DNA of 14,010 bases. Origin: Candidatus Zixiibacteriota bacterium. Its GTDB lineage: Bacteria; Zixibacteria; MSB-5A5; GN15; JAAZOE01. The position numbers and the translations under genes were made by a program. Shown here piece by piece: positions 1 to 7,591 of the stretch. How positions within the stretch are numbered: position 1 is the first letter of the stretch; every line of letters begins with the position of its first letter. The stretch is from positions 1-14,010 of the forward strand of contig JAAZOE010000167.1 in assembly GCA_012797915.1 (NCBI GenBank), in the 5' to 3' direction. Below the pieces are notes generated by a model, which worked only from the letters and a program-made list of their open reading frames with translations, was not told where the DNA came from and did no database searches.

Positions 1-289
1 TATTCGTCGGCCGGGGGCGCCGGACCAATTCTGTTTCTTCCTGCGTATTCATCTCATCGGCTCTCGTCGATTCCTATCTATCAATAAACACGGTTGACCT
101 CGTGTCGGTTCCTGACCAAATGCGCACCAGCCCAGGTCTCCCGCCGATGGAGGAAATTGTATGGAACAAACCTCTAAAATCGCCGTCCCTACCATAGAAC
201 TCGATCGTCGACGTCGTTGTTTCTTCCGGCGAGATACTTGTTGCCGGTTCGCCGCTGTCGAGGTATCATCAAAGGGAAATGAGGATACC
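1..289. other. Non-coding or unassigned left edge
   Basis: I see no convincing gene here. An ATG at 161, preceded by a good Shine-Dalgarno sequence (GGAGG at about 150-154), opens a frame that runs into the methyltransferase gene. The 43 codons it would add are rich in Arg and Cys and have low third-position GC compared with the rest of that gene. They do not look like membrane-protein sequence. They could be a short upstream reading frame or leader, or simply chance. Confidence 0.4.
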
Positions 290-871
290 ATGATTGTCTG
301 GTCGTTCATACCCATTCCGGCCGCGGCGATATCGGCCGTCTGGCTGGTATCGGAAATCATCCTGGGGCGAATGACCCGTTCGACCGGTCCCGAAGCCCGC
401 CAGCGGGACCGATCGTCTTTGCGGATTCTCTGGATCACGCTCGCCGCGGCCATAACCGTCGGCATTTACCTCGGTTTGCACGGCATCGGCTTCATCGCTT
501 ATGGAAGCCGGATCGTCTCCATTGTCGGTCTCGTGCTCATCGTGCTGGGGATGGCTCTCCGCTGGGTCGCCATCGCCACCCTGCGGCGGTATTTCACATC
601 CAACGTCAGCATACAGGCCGGGCATGAACTGGTGAATCGGGGATTGTATCGGATCGTCCGGCATCCGTCGTATGCCGGAAGCCTGCTGTCGTTCCTCGGC
701 TTCGGCCTGACCTTCGCCAACTGGCTATCCGTGTTGGTCATTTTCGTGCCGGTCTTCTGTGCCTTTCTCTATCGTATCACCGTCGAGGAACACGCCCTGA
801 CCACCCACTTCGGCGACCGCTATACCAACTACTGCCGGACCACCAAGCGTTTAATCCCCGGGGTCTATTGA
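290..871 (+). CDS. Isoprenylcysteine carboxyl methyltransferase-family membrane protein
   Basis: This is a 193-residue multi-pass membrane protein. Hydrophobic segments lie at about residues 3-25, 45-65, 70-95 and 135-165. The C-terminal half carries the family signature: GLYRIVRHPSYAG at residues 118-130, then the EEH pair at 166-168 followed by FGDRY and RLIPGVY near the end. These are hallmarks of the ICMT/PEMT fold, which binds S-adenosylmethionine and methylates lipid-like or carboxyl substrates at the membrane. Bacterial members rarely have a known substrate, so I infer only the methyltransferase fold. I chose the ATG at 290 because GAGG lies five bases upstream and codon bias becomes normal there. 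An in-frame ATG at 161 also has a good ribosome-binding site but would add an untypical Arg/Cys-rich segment. It stands 143 bases from the efflux genes and shows no clear functional link to them. Confidence 0.8.
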   Translation: MIVWSFIPIPAAAISAVWLVSEIILGRMTRSTGPEARQRDRSSLRILWITLAAAITVGIYLGLHGIGFIAYGSRIVSIVGLVLIVLGMALRWVAIATLRRYFTSNVSIQAGHELVNRGLYRIVRHPSYAGSLLSFLGFGLTFANWLSVLVIFVPVFCAFLYRITVEEHALTTHFGDRYTNYCRTTKRLIPGVY

Positions 872-926
872 TTCTGGCTGCCTGGTGCGCCACTCGCCTA
901 TGATACATTCCGATAAACTGCCGCCA

Positions 927-955
927 TTGCGGAAATCACCAGATTCGCCTATATT
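927..955 (+). promoter_or_regulatory. Candidate promoter for the RND efflux pair
   Basis: TTGCGG at 927-932 and TATATT at 950-955 are separated by 17 bases. The -10 box matches the consensus at five of six positions and the -35 box at only three. It would start transcription near 962, about 50-65 bases before the adaptor start. The evidence is spacing and hexamers only. Confidence 0.35.
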
Positions 956-1014
956 CCCGCCGACCGGGTCGAATATCGGTGGAACCCGGGTAACGATTTG
1001 GCGTTATACGGCGT

Positions 1015-2088
1015 ATGGTCATATCAATGAGACGGATCCCGAAGACGACAACCATGGCCGCCCTGACGGTGGTATCTCTCTTGATCGCAAACGGTTGCGG
1101 CCAAAATAAGGCGGCCCCCTCCACGCGCGGCGGCGGGGGAGCCAAAACGCCGGTGGAGGTTCAAATCGTCCAGCCCCGCCTTCTGCAAAACAGCATCTCC
1201 ACCACCGGGACGCTGCTGGCCAATGAGAACGTCCAGCTTCGCTCCGAGATCTCCGGACGAGTCGCCGGGATTTACTTCGAAGAGGGAAAACGGGTCAAGA
1301 AAGGGGAGTTGTTGTTGAAGATCAACGACGACGACCTGCAGGCCCAGCTCAAGGGGAAAGAAGTCGAGGAAAAACAGGCCGCCGATCAGGAATCCCGGCA
1401 GCGAAAACTCCGCGAGATCAACGTCGTCAGTCAGGAAGATTACGACCGGGACCTGAACGCCCTGCATCTGGTTCAGGCCCAGAAAGAGGCCCTGCTGGCG
1501 CAACTGGCCAAGACCGAGGTGCGGGCGCCGTTCGACGGCGTCATTGGCCTGCGCCATGTCAGCGCCGGTGGGTATGTCACCCCCAGCCTTGAAATTGCCG
1601 CCATTCAGGATGTCGATCCGATGAAGGTCGAGTTTTCGGCCCCGGAAAAACACGCCCAGAGAATACAGCCGGGGACCCCCGTCGCCATCCGGGTGGGCGA
1701 TTCACGGGAAGCCTATGCCGGGACGGTCTACGCCGTCGAGGCGATGATCGACACCGGGACGCGGACGATTACCGCGCGGGCCAGGATTCCCAATCCGAAC
1801 GGAACGCTCATCCCCGGCTCGTTCGCCCGGGTCGAGATCGCCCTGGAAGAACTTCAGCAGGCGATCGTGGTACCCTCGGGGGCAGTGATTCCGCGCATCA
1901 ACGATGAAATCGTCTACCTGTGCCAAAACGGTTCGGCCCGCCTCGTCCCGGTAACCACCGGGATTCGGACCGACAGCGGCACACAGATCACCCAGGGATT
2001 GACCCCCGGCGACACGCTGATCGTCAGCGGCCTGTTGCAGCTGATCGACGGCAGGCCGGTCCAAATCACAGCCATCACCGGGAACTAG
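1015..2088 (+). CDS. RND efflux periplasmic adaptor (membrane fusion protein, MexA/AcrA-like)
   Basis: This 357-residue protein would bridge the inner-membrane pump encoded next to it to an outer-membrane channel. The N-terminus has a basic stretch (MRRIPK) and a hydrophobic core ending in IANGC. That is a slightly non-canonical lipobox, suggesting lipidation at Cys28. A lipoyl/barrel-sandwich half motif follows at about 74-110 (SEISGRV, EEGKRVKKGELL), then a short helical hairpin at about 111-165, then the second half motif (KTEVRAPFDGVIG, about 167-178). Beta-barrel and membrane-proximal domains follow (IVVPSGAV near the C-terminus). It is at the short end of the family because the coiled-coil hairpin is small. 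Neither ATG 1015 nor ATG 1027 has a clear Shine-Dalgarno sequence. 1027 would give the cleaner signal peptide. The permease starts 13 bases downstream, so the two are co-transcribed. Confidence 0.92.
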   Translation: MVISMRRIPKTTTMAALTVVSLLIANGCGQNKAAPSTRGGGGAKTPVEVQIVQPRLLQNSISTTGTLLANENVQLRSEISGRVAGIYFEEGKRVKKGELLLKINDDDLQAQLKGKEVEEKQAADQESRQRKLREINVVSQEDYDRDLNALHLVQAQKEALLAQLAKTEVRAPFDGVIGLRHVSAGGYVTPSLEIAAIQDVDPMKVEFSAPEKHAQRIQPGTPVAIRVGDSREAYAGTVYAVEAMIDTGTRTITARARIPNPNGTLIPGSFARVEIALEELQQAIVVPSGAVIPRINDEIVYLCQNGSARLVPVTTGIRTDSGTQITQGLTPGDTLIVSGLLQLIDGRPVQITAITGN

Positions 2089-2101
2089 GACCGCCGCGCC
2101 G

Positions 2102-5100
2102 ATGAATATCTCCTCCGTCAGCATCAACCGCCCGGTTCTCTCGACCGTGCTGTCCATCCTGATCGTCCTGTTCGGAGTGATCGGCTTCCTTTTCCTGGGC
2201 GTCCGCGAATACCCCAGCGTCGATGCCCCCATCGTGACCGTCAGCACCAGCTACACCGGGGCCAACGCCGATGTCATCGAGTCGCAGATCACCGAACCGC
2301 TGGAGGAATCGATCAACGGCATCGCCGGTATCCGTTCATTGACCTCTTCCTCCTCGGACGGCCGCAGCCGGATCACCGTCGAATTCGAACTCGGCATCGA
2401 CATGGAGGCGGCCACCAATGACGTCCGCGACCGCGTCTCGCGGGCGATTCATGATCTGCCCAAGGATGTCGACCCGCCCAATATTTCCAAATCGGATGCC
2501 GATGCCAGCCCAATCCTGGCCGTGATTCTGCAGAGCGACCGGCGGTCTCTTCTGGAACTGTCCGAAATCGCCAACGATGTCTTCAAGGAACGGCTGCAGA
2601 CCATCCCCGGCGTCAGCGAGGTCGGCGTTTGGGGCGAAAAACGGTACGCCATGAAGCTGTACCTCGATCCGGCCCGTCTGGCCGCCCACGGCCTCACCCC
2701 CCTGGACGTCAAAAACGCCCTCGATCGGGAAAACGTCGAGCTTCCCTCCGGACGGGTGGAAGGGTATAACACCGAGTTGTCCATCCGCACCTTCGGCCGC
2801 CTGACCACCGCCGATGAGTTCAACAATCTCATCATCAAACAAACCAACGGCTCGGTGGTCAAGTTCCGCGATATCGGCCGGGCCGTCCTGGCACCCGAGG
2901 ACGAGCGGTCGAGCATGCGCGGCAGCGGCGGCATCCCCATGATCAGCATCAACCTGGTCCCCCAGCCCGGCTCCAATCATATCGCCATCGCCGATGAGTT
3001 CCATCGCCGCACCAAGCAGATCATGAAAGATCTGCCCGAGGACATCCACCTGACCACCGGCATGGATACGACCGTCAACATCCGCCGCGCCATCACCGAG
3101 GTGGCCGAGACCCTCATCATCGCCTTCCTGCTGGTCATGCTGGTCATTTTCATCTTCTTGCGGCACTGGCGGACGACCATCATCCCGATGCTGGCCATCC
3201 CGATTTCGCTGGTCGGCGCCTTCTTCATCATGTACCTGGCCGGGTTCTCCATCAACATCCTTACCCTGCTGGCCATCGTCCTGTCCACCGGCATCGTCGT
3301 CGATGACGCCATCGTCGTGCTGGAAAACATCTACAAGCGGATCGAAAAGGGGGTCGATCCGATTCAGGCCGGACACCAGGGTTCGAAAGAAATCTTCTTC
3401 GCCATCATCTCGACCACCATCACCCTGGCCTCCGTGTTTCTGCCGATCATGTTCCTGCAGGGGTTGTCGGGACGGCTCTTCCGCGAGTTCGGCGTGGTCG
3501 TAGCCGGATCGGTGCTGATCTCGGCGTTCGTCTCCCTGACCCTGACCCCGATGATGAGCGCCCGCTTCCTCCACAGATCGACGCACGAAAACAGACTGTT
3601 TGAACTCAGTGAGCGATGGTTCAATCGCCTGCTGGCGGGGTATCAGCGCTGGCTGCGGGCCTTCACTACCCGGCGCTGGCTGGCCCCGGCCGTCATGATC
3701 GCCTCGGTGGCCATCATCTTCGGCATCGGCTCGCTGCTGCGCTCGGAGCTGGCCCCCCTGGAGGACAAGAGCCGCCTGATGATCAACGCCACCGCCCCGG
3801 AGGGGACCTCCTACGACGCCATCTCCGCCTATATGGACAAGCTCATCGCCGTGGTCGATACCCTGCCGGAAAAAGAGGTCATGATGGCCATGTCCGGGGG
3901 ATTCGGCGGCGTCAACAGCGGATTCGTCCGCATCGGTCTGGTCCGGCCGGGAGAGCGGCAGCGGAGCCAGCAGGAGATCGCCGACGCCCTGACCGTCGCC
4001 CTGAAAGATCACACCTTCGCCCGCACCTACGTCACCCAGGAACAGACCATCGGCGCCGTGCGGGGACGGGCCCTGCCGGTGCAGTATGTCATCCAGGCCC
4101 AGACCTTCGACAAACTCCGCGCGGTCATCCCGGCCTTCATGGAGAAAGCCCAGGCCAGCCCGATCTTCCAGATCGTCGACCTGGACCTGAAATTCAACAA
4201 GCCGGAACTGACCATCGAGATCGACCGCGAACGGGCCCGCTCGCTGGGGGTGACCGTCGAGGACATCGCCTCGACCCTCCAGCTTTATTTCAGCGGCCAG
4301 CGGTACGGCTATTTCGTCGTCAACGGCAAACAGTATTCGATCATCGCCCAGGCCGACAGGGCCAACCGCAACGAACCGCTCGATATCAGCTCCGTCTATG
4401 TCCGCAACAGCGCCGGCGAGTTGATTCAGCTGGACAACCTGGTGACCATGTCCTACCGCAGCAGCCCGCCGCAGATGTATCATTTCAACCGGTATATGTC
4501 GGCCACGGTGATGGCCTCGACGGCCAAAGGATACACCATCGGCGACGGCATCGAGGAGATGGACCGGATCGCCGCCGAGACGCTGGATGAATCGTTTTCC
4601 ACCAGCCTGGCCGGGTCGGCCAAGGATTTCATGGAAAGCTCCAACACCCTGCTGTTCGCCTTCCTGCTGGCCCTGACCCTGGTCTATCTGATTCTGGCGG
4701 CACAGTTCGAAAGCTTCCGCGATCCGTTCATCATCATGTTCACGGTGCCTTTGGCGCTGGCCGGCGCGGTGCTGTCGCTGTGGTTGTTCGGCCAGACCCT
4801 CAACATCTTCAGCCAGATCGGCATCATCGCCCTGATCGGCATCGTCACCAAAAACGGCATCCTGATCGTCGAGTTCGCCAACCAGCGCAAGGCGGCCGGG
4901 TTGTCCATCACCGAGGCGGTGCTGGATGCCGCCGCGCAACGGTTCCGGCCGATTTTGATGACCAGCCTTGCTACCGTCTTCGGCGTTCTGCCGATCGCGT
5001 TGGCCCTGGGCGCGGCCGCCAAAAGCCGCGTCTCGATGGGGATCGTCATCATCGGCGGCCTGATCTTTTCGCTCGGCCTGACCTTGTTCATCATCCCGTC

Positions 5101-5182
5101 GCTGTACATGTCGCTGTCGTCGGCCAAGAAACCATCCGCCAGCGTCTTCCACCCCGACACCGCCGCGATTCCGCACGAGTAA
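2102..5182 (+). CDS. RND efflux permease, HAE1/AcrB type
   Basis: This 1026-residue inner-membrane proton/drug antiporter belongs to the hydrophobic-amphiphilic efflux family. It has the usual duplicated layout: TM1 at the N-terminus, a large periplasmic porter region, TM2-6 at about 335-540, TM7, a second porter region, and TM8-12 at about 850-1010. The proton-relay residues are in place: Asp401-Asp402 in GIVVDDAIV (AcrB Asp407/Asp408) and Lys917 in GIVTKNGILIVEFANQ (AcrB Lys940). SINRPVLS at the start and LTPMMSARFL after TM6 are also typical. Length is normal and I see no disruption. The substrate is unknown. It is translationally close to the adaptor upstream. No outer-membrane factor or regulator gene is adjacent, so the complex probably uses a TolC-like protein encoded elsewhere. 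The large open frame on the opposite strand is a composition shadow. Confidence 0.95.
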   Translation: MNISSVSINRPVLSTVLSILIVLFGVIGFLFLGVREYPSVDAPIVTVSTSYTGANADVIESQITEPLEESINGIAGIRSLTSSSSDGRSRITVEFELGIDMEAATNDVRDRVSRAIHDLPKDVDPPNISKSDADASPILAVILQSDRRSLLELSEIANDVFKERLQTIPGVSEVGVWGEKRYAMKLYLDPARLAAHGLTPLDVKNALDRENVELPSGRVEGYNTELSIRTFGRLTTADEFNNLIIKQTNGSVVKFRDIGRAVLAPEDERSSMRGSGGIPMISINLVPQPGSNHIAIADEFHRRTKQIMKDLPEDIHLTTGMDTTVNIRRAITEVAETLIIAFLLVMLVIFIFLRHWRTTIIPMLAIPISLVGAFFIMYLAGFSINILTLLAIVLSTGIVVDDAIVVLENIYKRIEKGVDPIQAGHQGSKEIFFAIISTTITLASVFLPIMFLQGLSGRLFREFGVVVAGSVLISAFVSLTLTPMMSARFLHRSTHENRLFELSERWFNRLLAGYQRWLRAFTTRRWLAPAVMIASVAIIFGIGSLLRSELAPLEDKSRLMINATAPEGTSYDAISAYMDKLIAVVDTLPEKEVMMAMSGGFGGVNSGFVRIGLVRPGERQRSQQEIADALTVALKDHTFARTYVTQEQTIGAVRGRALPVQYVIQAQTFDKLRAVIPAFMEKAQASPIFQIVDLDLKFNKPELTIEIDRERARSLGVTVEDIASTLQLYFSGQRYGYFVVNGKQYSIIAQADRANRNEPLDISSVYVRNSAGELIQLDNLVTMSYRSSPPQMYHFNRYMSATVMASTAKGYTIGDGIEEMDRIAAETLDESFSTSLAGSAKDFMESSNTLLFAFLLALTLVYLILAAQFESFRDPFIIMFTVPLALAGAVLSLWLFGQTLNIFSQIGIIALIGIVTKNGILIVEFANQRKAAGLSITEAVLDAAAQRFRPILMTSLATVFGVLPIALALGAAAKSRVSMGIVIIGGLIFSLGLTLFIIPSLYMSLSSAKKPSASVFHPDTAAIPHE

Positions 5183-5258
5183 TCCACATACATTTTATTG
5201 ACGGCAAGTCAGTTAGGAGGAATCAGCAATTCAGGGTTGATTGTGTCATCGATAGTTC

Positions 5259-5287
5259 TTGCATTGCTCATTGTTGTGTGTTACAAT
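5259..5287 (+). promoter_or_regulatory. Sigma70-type promoter of the nrdDG leader
   Basis: TTGCAT (5259-5264) and TACAAT (5282-5287) are separated by exactly 17 bases. This lies about 25 bases before the aptamer and predicts a start near 5294, so the whole riboswitch would be in the leader RNA. The AGGAGG at 5215-5220 is upstream of this promoter and not followed by a usable ATG. Confidence 0.6.
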
Positions 5288-5311
5288 GACATTACAATTT
5301 TAATAAGCGGT

Positions 5312-5394
5312 TTGTACGGTGAAGCAGGGTGGAATTCCCTCGCTGTCGCGCAACGGCCAAAGCCCGAACCCGTACAATACGTCCCTTCAAGGAC
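5312..5394 (+). promoter_or_regulatory. Cobalamin riboswitch aptamer (compact form), candidate
   Basis: The closing stem is a perfect 8-bp pair, TTGTACGG (5312-5319) with CCGTACAA (5370-5377). Inside it, AGGG (5326-5329) pairs with CCCT (5337-5340) around loop TGGAATT, matching the conserved GGTG..AA.TCC hairpin of B12 aptamers. GCTGTCGCGCAACGG (5342-5356) matches the most conserved core segment. AAAGCCCGAACC (5360-5371) matches the 3' core, which in E. coli btuB reads AAGCCCGAAGACC. A small hairpin follows (GTCC 5381-5384 with GGAC 5391-5394, loop CTTCAA) and could be the partner for the loop-loop contact. Peripheral helices seen in btuB-type switches are missing, so this resembles the compact cobalamin variants. 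The ligand is inferred. Confidence 0.75.
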
Positions 5395-5413
5395 CCGCGT
5401 TTGGCTCGCGTCA

Positions 5414-5460
5414 AGCCTGGGACAGAGGTTTGCTAAATGGCTTGGCGTTGGTGCCAGGCT
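5414..5460 (+). promoter_or_regulatory. Antiterminator helix of the nrdDG leader
   Basis: AGCCTGG (5414-5420) is perfectly complementary to CCAGGCT (5454-5460), which is also the 3' arm of the terminator hairpin. Only one of the two helices can form. GGCT at 5403-5406 can in turn pair with AGCC at 5414-5417, offering an anti-antiterminator that would link the aptamer to the switch. Read from base pairing only. Confidence 0.6.
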
Positions 5461-5479
5461 AATTTTTTGGAGCAAACCT
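5426..5479 (+). promoter_or_regulatory. Helix masking the nrdD ribosome-binding site
   Basis: AGGTTTGCT (5426-5434) pairs perfectly over 9 bp with AGCAAACCT (5471-5479), the bases immediately before the ATG. The terminator hairpin is nested inside it. The Shine-Dalgarno sequence GGAG (5469-5472) is partly in this helix. In the terminated state any read-through transcript would thus also be poorly translated. Forming the antiterminator removes the enclosed hairpin and would free the site. Confidence 0.5.
5439..5468 (+). terminator. Riboswitch-controlled intrinsic terminator
   Basis: GGCTTGGC (5439-5446) and GCCAGGCT (5453-5460) form an 8-bp stem with two G-U pairs around a six-base loop, followed by AA and six T residues (5463-5468). 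It lies 11 bases before the nrdD start, so it acts as an attenuator inside the leader rather than a gene-end terminator. Confidence 0.72.
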
Positions 5480-7591
5480 ATGTTTGAACGGATTCAAAAG
5501 CGAAACAGCCAGATCGTCCCCTTCGAAGAGGCCAAGATTTCCTCAGCAATCGCCAAGGCCGGACGCGCAACCGGCGAATTCGGCTCGCCTGAAGCAGAAA
5601 CCCTCATGCGGATGGTCCTAATGCGTGCCGAGCGCTTGTATACAGGCCAAATCCCACACGTTGAGCAGATTCAGGACGTCGTCGAAGACGTGCTGTTGCG
5701 TTCGGACTTCAAGAAAACCGCCAAAGCGTACATTCTCTACCGCGATCAGCACAAGCAACTCCGCGACATCGCCAATGCTGTCAATAACGGGTTGGTCGAG
5801 AAGTACCTGAAGCAGTCTGACTGGAAGGTCAAAGAAAATAGCAACATGGCGTACTCCTTGCAGGGACTGAACAACTATATCTCCAGCGAAATCAGCAAAA
5901 ACTACTGGCTCAACAAGATCTATCCGGAGCCGATCCGCCAGGCCCACACCCAAGGAGATTTTCACATCCATGATTTGAACATTCTTTCGGTATACTGCGT
6001 GGGCTGGGATTTGTACGACCTCTTGAGTGAGGGGTTTACGGGCGTGGAAGGCAAGGTTTCGAGCAAGCCGCCGAAGCATTTTCGGTCAGCACTCGGGCAG
6101 GTCGTCAACTTCTTCTACACGCTGCAGGGCGAAGCGGCAGGCGCGCAGGCATTCAGCAACTTCGACACGCTCCTTGCTCCGTTCATCCGATACGACAAGC
6201 TGACCTATGCCGAGATGAAGCAAGCGCTGCAGGAGTTCCTGTTCAACGTCAACGTGCCGACACGGGTCGGTTTCCAAACGCCGTTTACGAACGTGACACT
6301 GGACCTGACCGTGCCCGGCCATTACGCGGACCAACCCGTCATTATCGGGGGCATGCCTCAACAGGAGACCTACGCTCAATTCCAGGAAGAAATGGACTGG
6401 TTCAACAAAGCTTTTCTGGAGGTGATGGCCGAAGGCGATGCCAGTGGTCGGGTGTTTACATTCCCAATTCCGACCTACAACGTAACCAAAGATTTCCAGT
6501 GGGATAGTGACGTGAGCCGGATGCTGTGGAAAGTGACCGGCAAGTATGGCCTGCCGTACTTTTCCAACTTCATCAATTCGGACATGGACCCGGAAGACGC
6601 CCGGTCCATGTGCTGCCGTTTGCGGATTGACAACCGCGAACTGAAGCAGCGGGGCGGAGGATTGTTCGGCGCGAATCCGCTAACCGGCTCCATCGGGGTG
6701 GTGACTATCAACCTGCCTCGCATCGGCCTCACTGCCAAGACACGAGGGGAATTCTTGGAACGGCTTGGGACGCTTATGGATCTAGCGAAGGAGAGCCTTG
6801 AGGTCAAGCGCAAGGTGCTGGAGCGGTTCACGGACGCTGACCTCTATCCATACACGAAATTCTATCTGCGGAACATCAAGAGCCATCTTAAGGCCTACTG
6901 GAAAAATCACTTTTCGACTATCGGGCTGGTTGGGATGAACGAAGCCTTAGAGAACCTCTTAGGCGAAAATATCGCAACGGCAGACGGCAAGGCATTCGCG
7001 CAGGAAGTCATGGATACCATGCGTTCCACGCTTGCAACATACCAGGATGGAACCGGCAACAACTACAACCTTGAAGCGACCCCTGCCGAGGGGACAACCT
7101 ACCGGCTCGCGCTTCTTGATCAGGCCGAATTCCCGAATGCGATCTTCGCTAACGGCAAAGGGAAAGATGTCAAGAATCCGTTTTACACCAATTCCACGCA
7201 TTTGCCTGTCAATTTTACGGACGACATTTTTGAGGCACTTGATCTACAGGATGACCTACAGACTAGGTACACGGGCGGTACCGTGATGCACCTTTTCGTT
7301 GGCGAACGCGTCAATGACGCTGACGCAGTCAAGCAGTTGGTGAATACCATTTGCCATCGTTATCGCTTGCCGTACTTCACGCTCACGCCGACCTTCAGCG
7401 TCTGTCCCAATCACGGGTACATATCCGGTGAAATGGAAACCTGCAAGGACTGCGGCAGTTCCTGTGAAGTATACTCGCGTATCGTCGGGTACTTGCGGCC
7501 GGTCAACCAGTGGAACAACGGCAAGCGGGCGGAATTCAGCATGCGACGCATGTATCAAGCGGACTTACAACAAAGGCAACTGGCATTATGA
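5480..7591 (+). CDS. nrdD: Anaerobic (class III) ribonucleoside-triphosphate reductase
   Basis: This 703-residue glycyl-radical enzyme reduces ribonucleoside triphosphates to deoxyribonucleotides without oxygen or B12. An N-terminal ATP-cone (about residues 3-90) provides allosteric activity control. The core holds the conserved SMCCRLR segment with active-site cysteines at 378-379. The C-terminus carries a zinc site (CPNHGY with Cys642 and His645, then Cys655, Cys658 and Cys662). The radical loop RIVGYLRPVNQWNNGK follows, with the glycyl radical at Gly670. Length is typical. I chose the ATG at 5480, with GGAG seven bases upstream and MFERIQKRN matching the usual ATP-cone start. The frame is open further upstream from a TTG at 5198, but that stretch is promoter and riboswitch. 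nrdG overlaps the stop codon. Codon use is less GC-biased than in the efflux genes. Confidence 0.95.
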   Translation: MFERIQKRNSQIVPFEEAKISSAIAKAGRATGEFGSPEAETLMRMVLMRAERLYTGQIPHVEQIQDVVEDVLLRSDFKKTAKAYILYRDQHKQLRDIANAVNNGLVEKYLKQSDWKVKENSNMAYSLQGLNNYISSEISKNYWLNKIYPEPIRQAHTQGDFHIHDLNILSVYCVGWDLYDLLSEGFTGVEGKVSSKPPKHFRSALGQVVNFFYTLQGEAAGAQAFSNFDTLLAPFIRYDKLTYAEMKQALQEFLFNVNVPTRVGFQTPFTNVTLDLTVPGHYADQPVIIGGMPQQETYAQFQEEMDWFNKAFLEVMAEGDASGRVFTFPIPTYNVTKDFQWDSDVSRMLWKVTGKYGLPYFSNFINSDMDPEDARSMCCRLRIDNRELKQRGGGLFGANPLTGSIGVVTINLPRIGLTAKTRGEFLERLGTLMDLAKESLEVKRKVLERFTDADLYPYTKFYLRNIKSHLKAYWKNHFSTIGLVGMNEALENLLGENIATADGKAFAQEVMDTMRSTLATYQDGTGNNYNLEATPAEGTTYRLALLDQAEFPNAIFANGKGKDVKNPFYTNSTHLPVNFTDDIFEALDLQDDLQTRYTGGTVMHLFVGERVNDADAVKQLVNTICHRYRLPYFTLTPTFSVCPNHGYISGEMETCKDCGSSCEVYSRIVGYLRPVNQWNNGKRAEFSMRRMYQADLQQRQLAL

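Noticed and set aside
94..122. Possible promoter TTGACC with 17-base spacing upstream of the methyltransferase
   Set aside because: The -35-like box is good, but the matching -10 position (CAAATG) is not credible.
2336..5176. Very long open frame antisense to the RND permease
   Set aside because: It is Asp/Gly/His/Gln-rich low-complexity translation, the mirror of a GC-rich codon pattern. The sense frame is an unmistakable AcrB-type protein.
5198..5479. A 94-residue N-terminal extension of NrdD
   Set aside because: It begins at a TTG, runs through the promoter, aptamer and terminator, and lies before the normal ATP-cone start with its own ribosome-binding site at 5480.
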